DNA of 6,080 nt from Clostridiales bacterium (GTDB lineage Bacteria > Bacillota > Clostridia > Oscillospirales > JAAYOS01): assembly GCA_012521525.1 (NCBI GenBank), contig JAAYMG010000103.1, positions 1 to 6,080 of the forward strand, read 5' to 3'. Shown here piece after piece: positions 1-6,027 of this stretch. The notes beneath the pieces are model-generated. The model did no database searches. It was given only the letters and a program-made list of their open reading frames with translations, and was not told where the DNA came from. How positions within the stretch are numbered: position 1 is the stretch's first letter; each line of letters starts with the position of its first letter. The position numbers were made by a program, and so were the translations under genes.

Positions 1-1
1 A

Positions 2-841
2 GGCTGCAATGCGGCAGGTGTCATAGGATGCAGGATAATAGACTCGCCGCGGGAACGGCTGATCGCAACGATCACCAACAACTTTGTTCCCTGCAACGGG
101 CGTTTTCCCACACTGATAGCACTTATAACGATGTTCTTTGCAGGTGTCGCGGGTGGGGTTTTACAGACTGCCATATCAACTGCCATGCTGACAGGTGTCA
201 TCGTTCTCGGTGTTGCCGCAACCGTCATTACTTCACGGGTATTATCAGCCACTGTTCTCAAAGGGACGCCGTCTTCATTTTACCTTGAGCTTCCTCCTTA
301 CAGGAGGCCTCAAATAGGAAGGGTGATCGTCCGTTCCGTCATGGACAGGACGCTCTTCGTGCTGGGCCGGGCAGTTGCAGTTGCAGCTCCTGCCGGTCTG
401 CTGATATGGCTTCTTGCAAATATTTACATTGGCGAAACGAGTTTGCTTGCAAAGTGCGCAGATTTTCTGCAGCCTTTTGCCCATCTGATGGGACTAGACG
501 GATATATCCTGCTGGCATTCATCCTCGGATTTCCTGCAAATGAAATCGTGGTACCCATAATCATCATGAGCTATACGTCGCAGGGCGCGCTTGTTGAGTT
601 TGAAAGCCTTGCCGAACTGAGAGCTCTGTTTGTCGAAAACGGATGGACCTGGCTAACGGCGCTATGCACGATGCTGTTTTCGCTGATGCACTGGCCATGC
701 AGCACGACATGTCTGACGATTCGGAAAGAAACCCAGAGTGCAAAATGGACCTTGTTGTCGATCGCTGTTCCGACACTTGCCGGCATATTAATGTGCATAT
801 CGGTTGCTGCCATAGCACGTTTGCTCGGGCTGGCAGCATGA
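2..841 (+). CDS. feoB: Ferrous iron transport protein B, C-terminal membrane part (5'-truncated by window edge)
   Basis: This is the membrane-domain end of FeoB, the GTP-driven Fe(II) importer of the cytoplasmic membrane. The frame is open from base 2 and gives 279 residues before TGA; the N-terminal G-protein domain and first membrane helices lie outside the window. The internal ATG at 131 is not the start, because conserved FeoB sequence precedes it in frame. Visible family marks, numbered from base 2, are GCNAAGVIGCR at 1-11 (the gate motif), IIDSPRERLIA just after it, VPCNGRFPT, ELPPYRRPQ near 96-104, LGFPANE at 175-181 and HWPCSTT at 230-236. Several hydrophobic helices lie between these motifs. 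The gate motif lacks the proline of E. coli-type FeoB (GCSVP); from memory this GCNAAG form is common in clostridial FeoB, so I do not read it as a defect. A terminator follows directly, so feoB is the last gene of its unit. Confidence 0.94.
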   Translation, partial: GCNAAGVIGCRIIDSPRERLIATITNNFVPCNGRFPTLIALITMFFAGVAGGVLQTAISTAMLTGVIVLGVAATVITSRVLSATVLKGTPSSFYLELPPYRRPQIGRVIVRSVMDRTLFVLGRAVAVAAPAGLLIWLLANIYIGETSLLAKCADFLQPFAHLMGLDGYILLAFILGFPANEIVVPIIIMSYTSQGALVEFESLAELRALFVENGWTWLTALCTMLFSLMHWPCSTTCLTIRKETQSAKWTLLSIAVPTLAGILMCISVAAIARLLGLAA

Positions 842-887
842 TGATCGCAAAATACATTTCTCTAATTTTTTGAGATTGAGAATAATG

Positions 888-920
888 AGGTTGTCGTGAC
901 ATTCTCTCGACAACTTTTTT
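888..920 (+). terminator. Rho-independent terminator after feoB
   Basis: A perfect 7-bp stem, GTTGTCG (890-896) with CGACAAC (908-914), encloses an 11-nt loop and runs directly into six T residues (915-920). The stem can extend outward by a G-T and an A-T pair. It begins about 47 bp past the feoB stop and points in the same direction, so it should end the feo transcript and insulate it from the next gene. Confidence 0.85.
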
Positions 921-957
921 CATATACCAGACATTTTAGGATCCGGTCAAATGTTCC

Positions 958-987
958 TTGTAAAAAAGTTAGTAAACACTATATAAT
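958..987 (+). promoter_or_regulatory. Candidate sigma-A promoter for the flavoprotein-rhodanese gene
   Basis: A perfect -10 box TATAAT (982-987) lies 18 nt downstream of TTGTAA (958-963), which matches 4 of 6 bases of the -35 consensus. It sits between the feoB terminator and the start codon at 1108. That predicts a leader of roughly 115 nt containing the inverted repeat at 1026-1048. The assignment comes from sequence matching only. Confidence 0.5.
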
Positions 988-1025
988 TAAATCAAATATA
1001 TTGAGAACGGATGGTGCAGGTTAGA

Positions 1026-1048
1026 CTAACTATAGCAATAATAGTTAG
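1026..1048. promoter_or_regulatory. Perfect inverted repeat in the leader (candidate operator or leader hairpin)
   Basis: CTAACTAT (1026-1033) and ATAGTTAG (1041-1048) form a perfect 8-bp inverted repeat around a 7-nt spacer. It lies between the predicted promoter and the ribosome binding site of the gene at 1108. No T-run follows, so it is not an intrinsic terminator. It could be a repressor or activator site or a 5'-UTR hairpin. Part of it (1027-1039) recurs upstream of the binding-protein gene and in the convergent intergenic region, which favours a protein-binding site. No regulator is encoded in the window. Confidence 0.4.
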
Positions 1049-1107
1049 GGTGTTTATGACTATGATACGCCGCAAGGAGCAAATTAACATTTTGAAGGGG
1101 TGAGCTC

Positions 1108-2766
1108 ATGAGGTTATTGGTGATAGGAGCAGTGGCTGCAGGTACATCGGCTGCGGCAAAAGCCAGGAGGAATAGCGAGGACCTTGAGATCGTCATCTAC
1201 GAAAGAGATCGATATATTTCTTATTCGGGTTGCGGCATGCCCTTTTATGTTGGAGGAGAGCTGACCGACTTTGAGGAACTGGTGCCCCGTGATCCCGGAT
1301 ACTTTAAGAAAAAGTACAATATCGATGTCCTTACCGAACATGAAGTGCTTGAAATCGATCCCGGAAGCAAGAGGATAAAGGTCAAAAACCTTGCTTCCGG
1401 TGCCGTGTTCTGGGACATTTATGACAAACTTGTCATTGCAACGGGAGCATCTCCCGTGATCCCGCCTGTCAAAGGTGCGGACGGAGATAATGTTTTCGTA
1501 TTCCGAGGGATCGGCGACATGAATCGCATCCTGGATTTCATGCACAGGAAAGATCCGAAGAAAGCCATAATAATCGGTGCGGGATCCATAGGTCTGGAGA
1601 TGTGTGAAAATCTGACCCGCAGGGGTTTGCAGGTGTCGCTGATAGAGAGGCTTGGCCAGGTCTCGCCAGGCCTTGACGAGGATATGGCTGTATATGTCCA
1701 AAAGAATATCGAGGAAAAGGGGATCGCTGTTTACACCGGGGCGGCGGTAACGGAAATGACCGAAAGCGGAGTATCGTTGCATGACGGCACCCGCGTAGAC
1801 GGCGAAATGATTATACTTGCCACAGGCGTCAGGCCAAATACAGACCTTGCCAAAAGAGCCGGTATAGAGCTGGGAGTTGCGGGGGCCATAAAAGTAGATG
1901 AGCGGATGCGCACGAACATACCCGACATTTACGCATGTGGGGACTGTACCGAAAACTACCACATCGTACTTGGAAAGCCTGTGTACAGACCTCTTGGCTC
2001 GACGGCGAACAAGACGGGGCGCATTGCCGGTGACAGCCTTACCGGCGGGAATATGACATTCAGGGGGATTTTAGGTACAGGGATATACCGTGTATTCGAG
2101 CTTGCTGTCGCACAGACCGGACTGACCGAGCGGGAAGCCCGGGAAGCGGGATATGACGTTGCGGTGAGCCACGATATAAAGGTTGACAGGCCGGAATACC
2201 TGGGCGGAAGAGAGATGGTCATAAAAGGAGTGGCCGACAGGGATACTGGCAGGCTTTTGGGAGCTCAAATCGTCGGATACGGAGGCGTTGACAAGAGGAT
2301 CGATGTCTTTGCGACTGCAATAACCTATGGAGCAAAGGCGGAGGACCTTTTCCATCTTGATCTTGCGTACTCGCCACCGTTTTCTACAACAAGGGATCCT
2401 GTCGCGTATACAGGTATGATATTGGACAATGCGATAAATCGTGACAGGCCTCTCATCACGCCGCAGGAGCTTTCGGAACTGATCAAGTCGGGCGAGGACT
2501 TTGTCCTTATAGATACCAGGGAACCGGACCAGTATTATACAAGCCATCTCGAGAAGTCGGAGAACGTACCCCATGCCATGTGCCGCGATGTACTTGTATG
2601 CAAGGACAAGGAATGCACGTTTGTTACCTATTGCAACGAAGGGAAAACCGGATATGCGGTGCAAAACATCCTTAAGAACTATGGCATAGAGAAAGTATAT
2701 AACTTGTCAGGGGGTATCAGGAATTACCTGGCGAATTGCCCTGAAGATGTTATCGTAAAAAAATAA
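1108..2766 (+). CDS. CoA-disulfide/polysulfide reductase-type flavoprotein fused to a C-terminal rhodanese domain
   Basis: This cytoplasmic FAD- and NAD(P)H-dependent oxidoreductase of the CoA-disulfide reductase family has 552 residues. It should reduce CoA disulfide, CoA persulfide or polysulfide, with the rhodanese domain passing sulfane sulfur. Visible marks are the N-terminal dinucleotide fold GAVAAG (7-12), the single redox cysteine C42 in SYSGCGMPFYVGG, the ATGA turn at 111-114, the NAD(P)H site GAGSIG (157-162), the second FAD site IYACGDC (274-280, D279) and the family motif YSPPFS (421-426). The rhodanese domain spans about 448-545, with LIDTREP (467-473) and the catalytic loop cysteine C509 in CNEGKTG. 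The length fits fused CoADR-Rhd enzymes. The ATG follows an AAGGGG ribosome binding site (1095-1100) at 7 nt. It appears monocistronic, with its own promoter, and is convergent with the ABC genes. NADH oxidase-type activity is a less likely alternative; true substrate and cofactor preference cannot be read from sequence. Confidence 0.92.
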   Translation: MRLLVIGAVAAGTSAAAKARRNSEDLEIVIYERDRYISYSGCGMPFYVGGELTDFEELVPRDPGYFKKKYNIDVLTEHEVLEIDPGSKRIKVKNLASGAVFWDIYDKLVIATGASPVIPPVKGADGDNVFVFRGIGDMNRILDFMHRKDPKKAIIIGAGSIGLEMCENLTRRGLQVSLIERLGQVSPGLDEDMAVYVQKNIEEKGIAVYTGAAVTEMTESGVSLHDGTRVDGEMIILATGVRPNTDLAKRAGIELGVAGAIKVDERMRTNIPDIYACGDCTENYHIVLGKPVYRPLGSTANKTGRIAGDSLTGGNMTFRGILGTGIYRVFELAVAQTGLTEREAREAGYDVAVSHDIKVDRPEYLGGREMVIKGVADRDTGRLLGAQIVGYGGVDKRIDVFATAITYGAKAEDLFHLDLAYSPPFSTTRDPVAYTGMILDNAINRDRPLITPQELSELIKSGEDFVLIDTREPDQYYTSHLEKSENVPHAMCRDVLVCKDKECTFVTYCNEGKTGYAVQNILKNYGIEKVYNLSGGIRNYLANCPEDVIVKK

Positions 2767-2850
2767 CTGGTTGACCGGTTGGAAGAACTGAGTACCCATA
2801 AGCTTGCAGGTTGCATTAGCGACATTTTATGTTAACTTGATGCGCAGAAT

Positions 2851-2904
2851 ATATGCTCCCTATATAGAAGGCGGACTACATGCCTTTACTATATGGGAGC
2901 ATAT
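2851..2904. repeat. Long imperfect hairpin between convergent genes
   Basis: ATATGCTCCC (2851-2860) pairs perfectly with GGGAGCATAT (2895-2904). After a one-base bulge the stem continues as six pairs (2862-2867 with 2889-2894) and then five more (2868-2872 with 2882-2886), closing on a 9-nt loop, about 21 pairs in all. No T-run follows on either strand, so it is not a classical intrinsic terminator. Its position between two convergent units suits a role in stopping or protecting both transcripts at their 3' ends. A short palindromic repeat element is the other reading. The rest of 2767-3064 is AT-rich, and I see no gene in it. Confidence 0.6.
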
Positions 2905-3064
2905 TGAATTATTGCTATATAGTTATTCTCAATGATAATGCAAATTACTGTACAGCTGAATCAATCTGGCTGCAGGATATATTACAATTAGTATAAATTC
3001 AATTCGATATTATACAGTATATTTAATTATGTTCCTCGTTAATCATGATCATAGGTGCTGTTGA

Positions 3065-4075
3065 TCAGGGCTTTATCCTTTTTACTGCTTCTTCGGCAAA
3101 CGTATTGTTTACGACCTTGTCAAACGGCGCTTTCTGTTTCAGCTCGCCGGCTTCGGTCATTACGAGCTGCAGCTTGTCAAAAGCCTCTTCCTTCATTACA
3201 GGAGTGGGCGCATATGCCCCGATTTCTTTATAACGTGCAATAGACGATTCCAGGATATCAAAATCAGTATCCGGGAACGAATCCTTAACGGCTTCCGCAA
3301 TCTCTTTCGGGCTGTGTTCGGCTACCCACAGCTGAGCTTTATATATGGCATTTACGAATTTCTGTATGATATCCTTATTTTTTTCGATATAGCTCTTTGA
3401 AGCAAAGTATGCGGTGTATGGTATCTCGCCGCTCTCGGCGCCGATAGAAGCCACTATGTAACCCTTGCCTTCTTTTTCTATCATAGAGGCGGTGGGCTCG
3501 AAGATCGTAACGAAGTCGCCATGGCCGGATGTAAAGGCGCCTGCCATAAGCGCAAACTGGATGCTGTCGTCAAAAGTCAGGTTTTCGCCCGGGATAAGCC
3601 CCTTCTGCTTAAGCACATACTCAAGGGTCATGTAGGGGACTCCGCCCTTCCTGCCGGGTATGACGAGTGAGCCTTCCAGGTCGGACCAGTCAAATTCCTC
3701 CGCAGGCCTCCTGCCGACGAGGAAAGAACCGTCGCATTGTGTGAGCTGGGCAAAGACCTCGGCATAGTCTTCTCTGCCTTCGTTGTAGACGTATATAGCT
3801 GCTTCGGGGCCGGCAAAACCGATATCTACGGAGCCGGAAATTACCGCAGTCATGACCTTGTCGGCTCCCTGGCCCGTTGAAAGTTCTATATCAAGGCCCT
3901 CCTCCGCGAAGAAGCCCTTGTTGATGGCAACATACTGCGGTGCGTAGAATACGGAATGTGTGACTTCGTTCAGGCGGATCTTTGTCATGTCCTGTTTTTT
4001 GGAACAGGCCGCAAATATGCCGACGATCAGCAATACGGCAAGCATTATAGTCAAAAAGCGGAACTTTCTCTTCAT
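3065..4075 (-). CDS. ABC transporter substrate-binding lipoprotein, NMT1/SsuA-like
   Basis: This is the extracytoplasmic solute-binding component of the importer encoded just upstream on the same strand; 336 residues is normal for the family. Residues 1-23 form a lipoprotein signal: basic MKRKFR, a hydrophobic core, then the lipobox FAAC with acylated C24. It should be anchored to the outer face of the membrane. The mature part shows NMT1/THI5-type features: the FYAPQYVAINKGFF segment (43-56), GSVDIGFAGPEAA (81-93), GRKGGVPYMTLEYVL (141-155) and EPTAS (193-197). The ATG has a GGAGGA site 5 nt upstream (4081-4086). A 114-bp gap separates it from the permease gene. Relatives bind sulfonates, taurine, nitrate, thiamine-precursor pyrimidines or riboflavin. 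This subfamily, which I recall from many Clostridia, has no assigned ligand that I know of, so the substrate is left open. Confidence 0.9.
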   Translation of the reverse strand: MKRKFRFLTIMLAVLLIVGIFAACSKKQDMTKIRLNEVTHSVFYAPQYVAINKGFFAEEGLDIELSTGQGADKVMTAVISGSVDIGFAGPEAAIYVYNEGREDYAEVFAQLTQCDGSFLVGRRPAEEFDWSDLEGSLVIPGRKGGVPYMTLEYVLKQKGLIPGENLTFDDSIQFALMAGAFTSGHGDFVTIFEPTASMIEKEGKGYIVASIGAESGEIPYTAYFASKSYIEKNKDIIQKFVNAIYKAQLWVAEHSPKEIAEAVKDSFPDTDFDILESSIARYKEIGAYAPTPVMKEEAFDKLQLVMTEAGELKQKAPFDKVVNNTFAEEAVKRIKP

Positions 4076-4095
4076 ATGTATCCTCCGATTTATGT

Positions 4096-4110
4096 ATTGA
4101 TATAGTTATG
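4096..4110 (-). promoter_or_regulatory. Candidate regulatory site upstream of the binding-protein gene
   Basis: Read in the direction of the binding-protein gene, 4108-4096 is TAACTATATCAAT. It differs at one of 13 positions from TAACTATAGCAAT at 1027-1039, in the leader of the flavoprotein-rhodanese gene, and both have the same orientation relative to the gene they precede. It lies between the permease stop and the binding-protein ribosome binding site. The sequence is AT-rich and chance is possible. I found no convincing -35/-10 pair in this gap. Confidence 0.3.
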
Positions 4111-4189
4111 TGACATATGTGCATTTTGAAAATCTGATATGTTATCTGCAGTTAAAGGGTGAAAGAAACAAGAATGGTGAAATAGGCAA

Positions 4190-5008
4190 CTATTTTATGC
4201 CCAGGTTCATAATTTTATTTACGTAGTGCTCCAACAACACTACTGCCTGATACATCAGGTAAGCTACGACTGCCAATATGATCACGCTGCACATAACGAG
4301 ATCCATCTGGAACACCTGGCCGCCATAAACGATCAGGTAACCGAGTCCGGCTTTTGAAACAAGGAATTCGCCCGCTATCACGCCGACCAGGGAAAGCCCG
4401 ATGTTCACTTTTAAGGAGTTGAACAGCGTCCCCACATTGGCCGGGAATACGATCTTCGTGAATACCTGTGTCCTGTTGGCGCCAAACGACGTAGCCATTT
4501 TTATAGTTTCACTGTCGGTACTCAGGAATCCGTTCAGCATCTCAAGGACGGTAACGATCAGCGATATTGCAAGCGCCACAACTATGATCGCCTTGCTTCC
4601 CGCACCGACCCAGATTATTATGACCGGACCGAGCGCGATTTTGGGCAGGCTGTTGAGCACAACCAAAAAAGGCTCCATTACCCTTGATATGAAACTGCTT
4701 CTCCAGAGGATCAGAGCTATGAGCGTGCCGATCATCGCTCCCAGGAGAAAGCCTATTAAGGTTTCAAAACATGTCACTCCGATATGTAACAGCAGGCCGT
4801 TGTTAAGCATATGTACGAATGTTTTGACGATGCGCGATGGTTGGCTCATTATGAAGCTGTCTATGATTTTCAGCCTGCCAAGGATCTCCCACAGTGCAAT
4901 GGAGCCGGCCAAGATAAGAAACTGTGTCGCGGCCACAAATATCTTCCTGCGCCTGATTTTTCGCAAATACGCCGCACGCGCTTCTGATATACCTTCATAT
5001 GTGGACAT
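4190..5008 (-). CDS. ABC transporter permease, SsuC/TauC-like (binding-protein-dependent)
   Basis: This is the membrane-spanning subunit of the importer, with 272 residues and about six hydrophobic segments (roughly 24-44, 75-101, 113-135, 138-160, 200-222 and 236-258). The cytoplasmic EAA-type coupling loop is at about 170-189, containing FGANRTQVFTKIVFP with conserved G176; it contacts the ATPase. The basic N-terminus (RKIRRRK at 16-22) should face the cytoplasm. LNSLPKIALGP (118-128) and the GEFLVSKAGLGYLI region (213-226) are typical of the nitrate/sulfonate/taurine permease family. The ATG lies inside the end of the ATPase gene with a 14-bp overlap (4995-5008), so translation is probably coupled. 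A GGAG site at 5017-5020, inside the ATPase gene, sits 8 nt upstream. As the only permease in the cluster, it presumably works as a homodimer. The substrate is unknown. Confidence 0.92.
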   Translation of the reverse strand: MSTYEGISEARAAYLRKIRRRKIFVAATQFLILAGSIALWEILGRLKIIDSFIMSQPSRIVKTFVHMLNNGLLLHIGVTCFETLIGFLLGAMIGTLIALILWRSSFISRVMEPFLVVLNSLPKIALGPVIIIWVGAGSKAIIVVALAISLIVTVLEMLNGFLSTDSETIKMATSFGANRTQVFTKIVFPANVGTLFNSLKVNIGLSLVGVIAGEFLVSKAGLGYLIVYGGQVFQMDLVMCSVIILAVVAYLMYQAVVLLEHYVNKIMNLGIK

Positions 5009-5762
5009 CTAACTCTCTCCATATCTTGTTGAAATATTGGCCAAAATTCGGGTTGTTCCTCCGCAGGAGCGGCGTCCTGACATCCTCGGGAAATTCTATG
5101 TTCAGGATGTGTTTTATCTGCGCGGGACGTTTGCTTAAAACGATAACGCGGTCAGACATGCTTATGCTCTCGGGGATATCGTGAGTCACCATCAAGGTGG
5201 TCATGTTTTCCCTTTTCAATATTTGATACACATCGTCGGTCACCGCAAGTCGGGTTTGATAGTCCAGCGCCGAAAAAGCTTCGTCGAGCAAAAGGATTTT
5301 CGGTTTCACTGCAAGCGTGCGTATCAACGCAACGCGCTGCCTCATTCCTCCCGAAAGCTGTGAGGGGTGTTTATCCCTGAATTCATACAGTCCGTAGTTT
5401 TTAAGCAATTGCTCCGCATATTCTATATTTTCCTCTGTTAGCATTTTCCGTATTTCCAGGCCAAACAACACGTTCCTGATTATAGTCCGCCATTCTAGCA
5501 GATTGTCGTTTTGCAGCATGTATCCGATGTCACTTGAAATCCCGCTTATTCGGTTTCCGTTTATATATACATTACCGCTGGTCGGTTTGATCAGCCCTGC
5601 GATTATCGACAAAAGGGTCGATTTACCGCTGCCGCTTGGACCTACGATCCCTATGTATTCGCCTTCCTGTACTTCGAAACTTATGTCCTTTAATGCCTCT
5701 ATTTCTCCGTTATCTGCCTGATAAATCTTGCTGACATGCTCAACTTTCAGGATTGCACCCAA
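4995..5762 (-). CDS. ABC transporter ATP-binding protein, SsuB/TauB-like
   Basis: This is the ATPase that powers the importer; all nucleotide-binding motifs are intact. Counting from the upstream ATG at 5795 (266 residues), they are Walker A GPSGSGKST (52-60), Q-loop Q95, signature LSGGMRQR (147-154), Walker B ILLLDE (167-172), D-loop SALD (175-178) and H-loop H205. I prefer the TTG at 5762 (255 residues, starting MGAILKVEHV). It has a GGAG site 8 nt upstream, whereas the ATG at 5795 has none and sits inside a TATAAT sequence that could be the operon's -10 box. The ATG start adds only 11 residues of unconserved appearance. The gene is first in the ATPase-permease-binding protein order and overlaps the permease gene by 14 bp. 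DEAF replaces the more usual DEPF after Walker B, a mild variant not expected to abolish activity. Confidence 0.92.
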   Translation of the reverse strand: MGAILKVEHVSKIYQADNGEIEALKDISFEVQEGEYIGIVGPSGSGKSTLLSIIAGLIKPTSGNVYINGNRISGISSDIGYMLQNDNLLEWRTIIRNVLFGLEIRKMLTEENIEYAEQLLKNYGLYEFRDKHPSQLSGGMRQRVALIRTLAVKPKILLLDEAFSALDYQTRLAVTDDVYQILKRENMTTLMVTHDIPESISMSDRVIVLSKRPAQIKHILNIEFPEDVRTPLLRRNNPNFGQYFNKIWRELDVHI

Positions 5763-5767
5763 TTTGA

Positions 5768-5774
5768 TCACTCC
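5768..5774 (-). promoter_or_regulatory. Ribosome binding site that decides the ATPase start
   Basis: Read on the minus strand this is GGAGTGA. Its GGAG core is 8 nt upstream of TTG at 5762, at ideal spacing. The upstream in-frame ATG at 5795 is preceded by a pyrimidine- and C-rich stretch with no such site. This supports initiation at the TTG. Confidence 0.55.
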
Positions 5775-5793
5775 GAACTGTTCATCTACACTC

Positions 5794-5823
5794 ATTATAT
5801 AGCGGGTATGGGGAAACTGTGCC
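5794..5823 (-). promoter_or_regulatory. Possible promoter of the ABC importer operon
   Basis: A perfect TATAAT on the minus strand (5799-5794), within CTATATAAT, would place the transcript start near 5787, just upstream of the ribosome binding site at 5774-5768. The same nine bases contain the -10 box of the flavoprotein gene promoter (979-987). The -35 region is poor: the best hexamer at 18-nt spacing is GGCACA, matching 3 of 6. The promoter would therefore need an activator or is misassigned. Confidence 0.33.
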
Positions 5824-5845
5824 GGGCCGCGGGATATGCGGCCGG
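5822..5845. other. GC-rich hairpin upstream of the ABC operon
   Basis: Bases 5822-5830 and 5838-5845 pair as an 8-bp stem of G and C only, with one bulged G (near 5824) and a 7-nt loop. It is strikingly GC-rich for this otherwise AT-rich gap and has no T-run on either side, so it is not an intrinsic terminator. It lies just upstream of the possible operon promoter and would be transcribed only from a start further to the right. Its function is unknown. Confidence 0.45.
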
Positions 5846-5866
5846 ATAAACAGCATCCAAACAGAG

Positions 5867-5906
5867 GAAGCTGAATGACTCGTACGGCGACGTGTCGTTC
5901 AGCTTC
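5867..5906. other. Long hairpin upstream of the ABC operon
   Basis: GAAGCTGAA (5867-5875) pairs perfectly with TTCAGCTTC (5898-5906). The stem continues inward through four more pairs (one G-T), a T-T mismatch and three further pairs (5881-5883 with 5890-5892), leaving a 6-nt loop, about 16 pairs in all. No T-run follows on either strand. It does not match a riboswitch class I can recognise. It may be a leader element, a palindromic repeat or a processed RNA structure. Confidence 0.5.
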
Positions 5907-5990
5907 TGTTCACCAAAGCTCATATTGAATCAGCGAAAGGACATTTTACATATGCATTTTTGCATGCCTAAAGAAAGAGGTTCTATAATA

Positions 5991-6027
5991 AATGTTGGGG
6001 TTCATGAAATAGAACTCCAACATTTTT
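5991..6027. terminator. Terminator-like hairpin near the right edge
   Basis: AATGTTGG (5991-5998) and CCAACATT (6017-6024), one G-T pair, then GTTC/GAAC (6000-6003 with 6012-6015) make an uninterrupted 13-pair stem with an 8-nt loop. On the plus strand it runs into TTTTT (6023-6027). On the minus strand it is followed by ATTATAG, a weaker U-rich tail. No plus-strand gene precedes it closely. The simplest reading is the terminator of a minus-strand gene ending near or beyond the right edge: all three minus frames are open from the edge, with first stops at 6030-6032, 6002-6004 and 5983-5985. Confidence 0.5.

Noticed and set aside
28..288. An 86-codon plus-strand open frame
   Set aside because: It is an out-of-frame reading within feoB, with a composition rich in His, Cys and Arg typical of shadow frames.
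870..890. A Fur-box-like GAGATTGAGAATAATGAGG stretch after feoB
   Set aside because: It matches the Fur hexamer array poorly in the third unit and lies downstream of feoB, just before its terminator, rather than in a promoter.
1114..1962. A 282-codon minus-strand open frame
   Set aside because: It lies wholly inside the flavoprotein-rhodanese gene, has no domain signature and is an antisense shadow of that gene.
2071..2664. A 197-codon minus-strand open frame
   Set aside because: It is antisense to the same flavoprotein gene, has no family resemblance and no ribosome binding site in a sensible context.
3046..3067. Possible terminator after the binding-protein gene formed by two TGATCA words
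   Set aside because: The stem is only 6 bp, overlaps the stop codon and is not followed by a T-run in the minus direction.
4401..5012. A 203-codon plus-strand open frame
   Set aside because: It is antisense to the permease, whose six membrane segments and EAA loop are clear.
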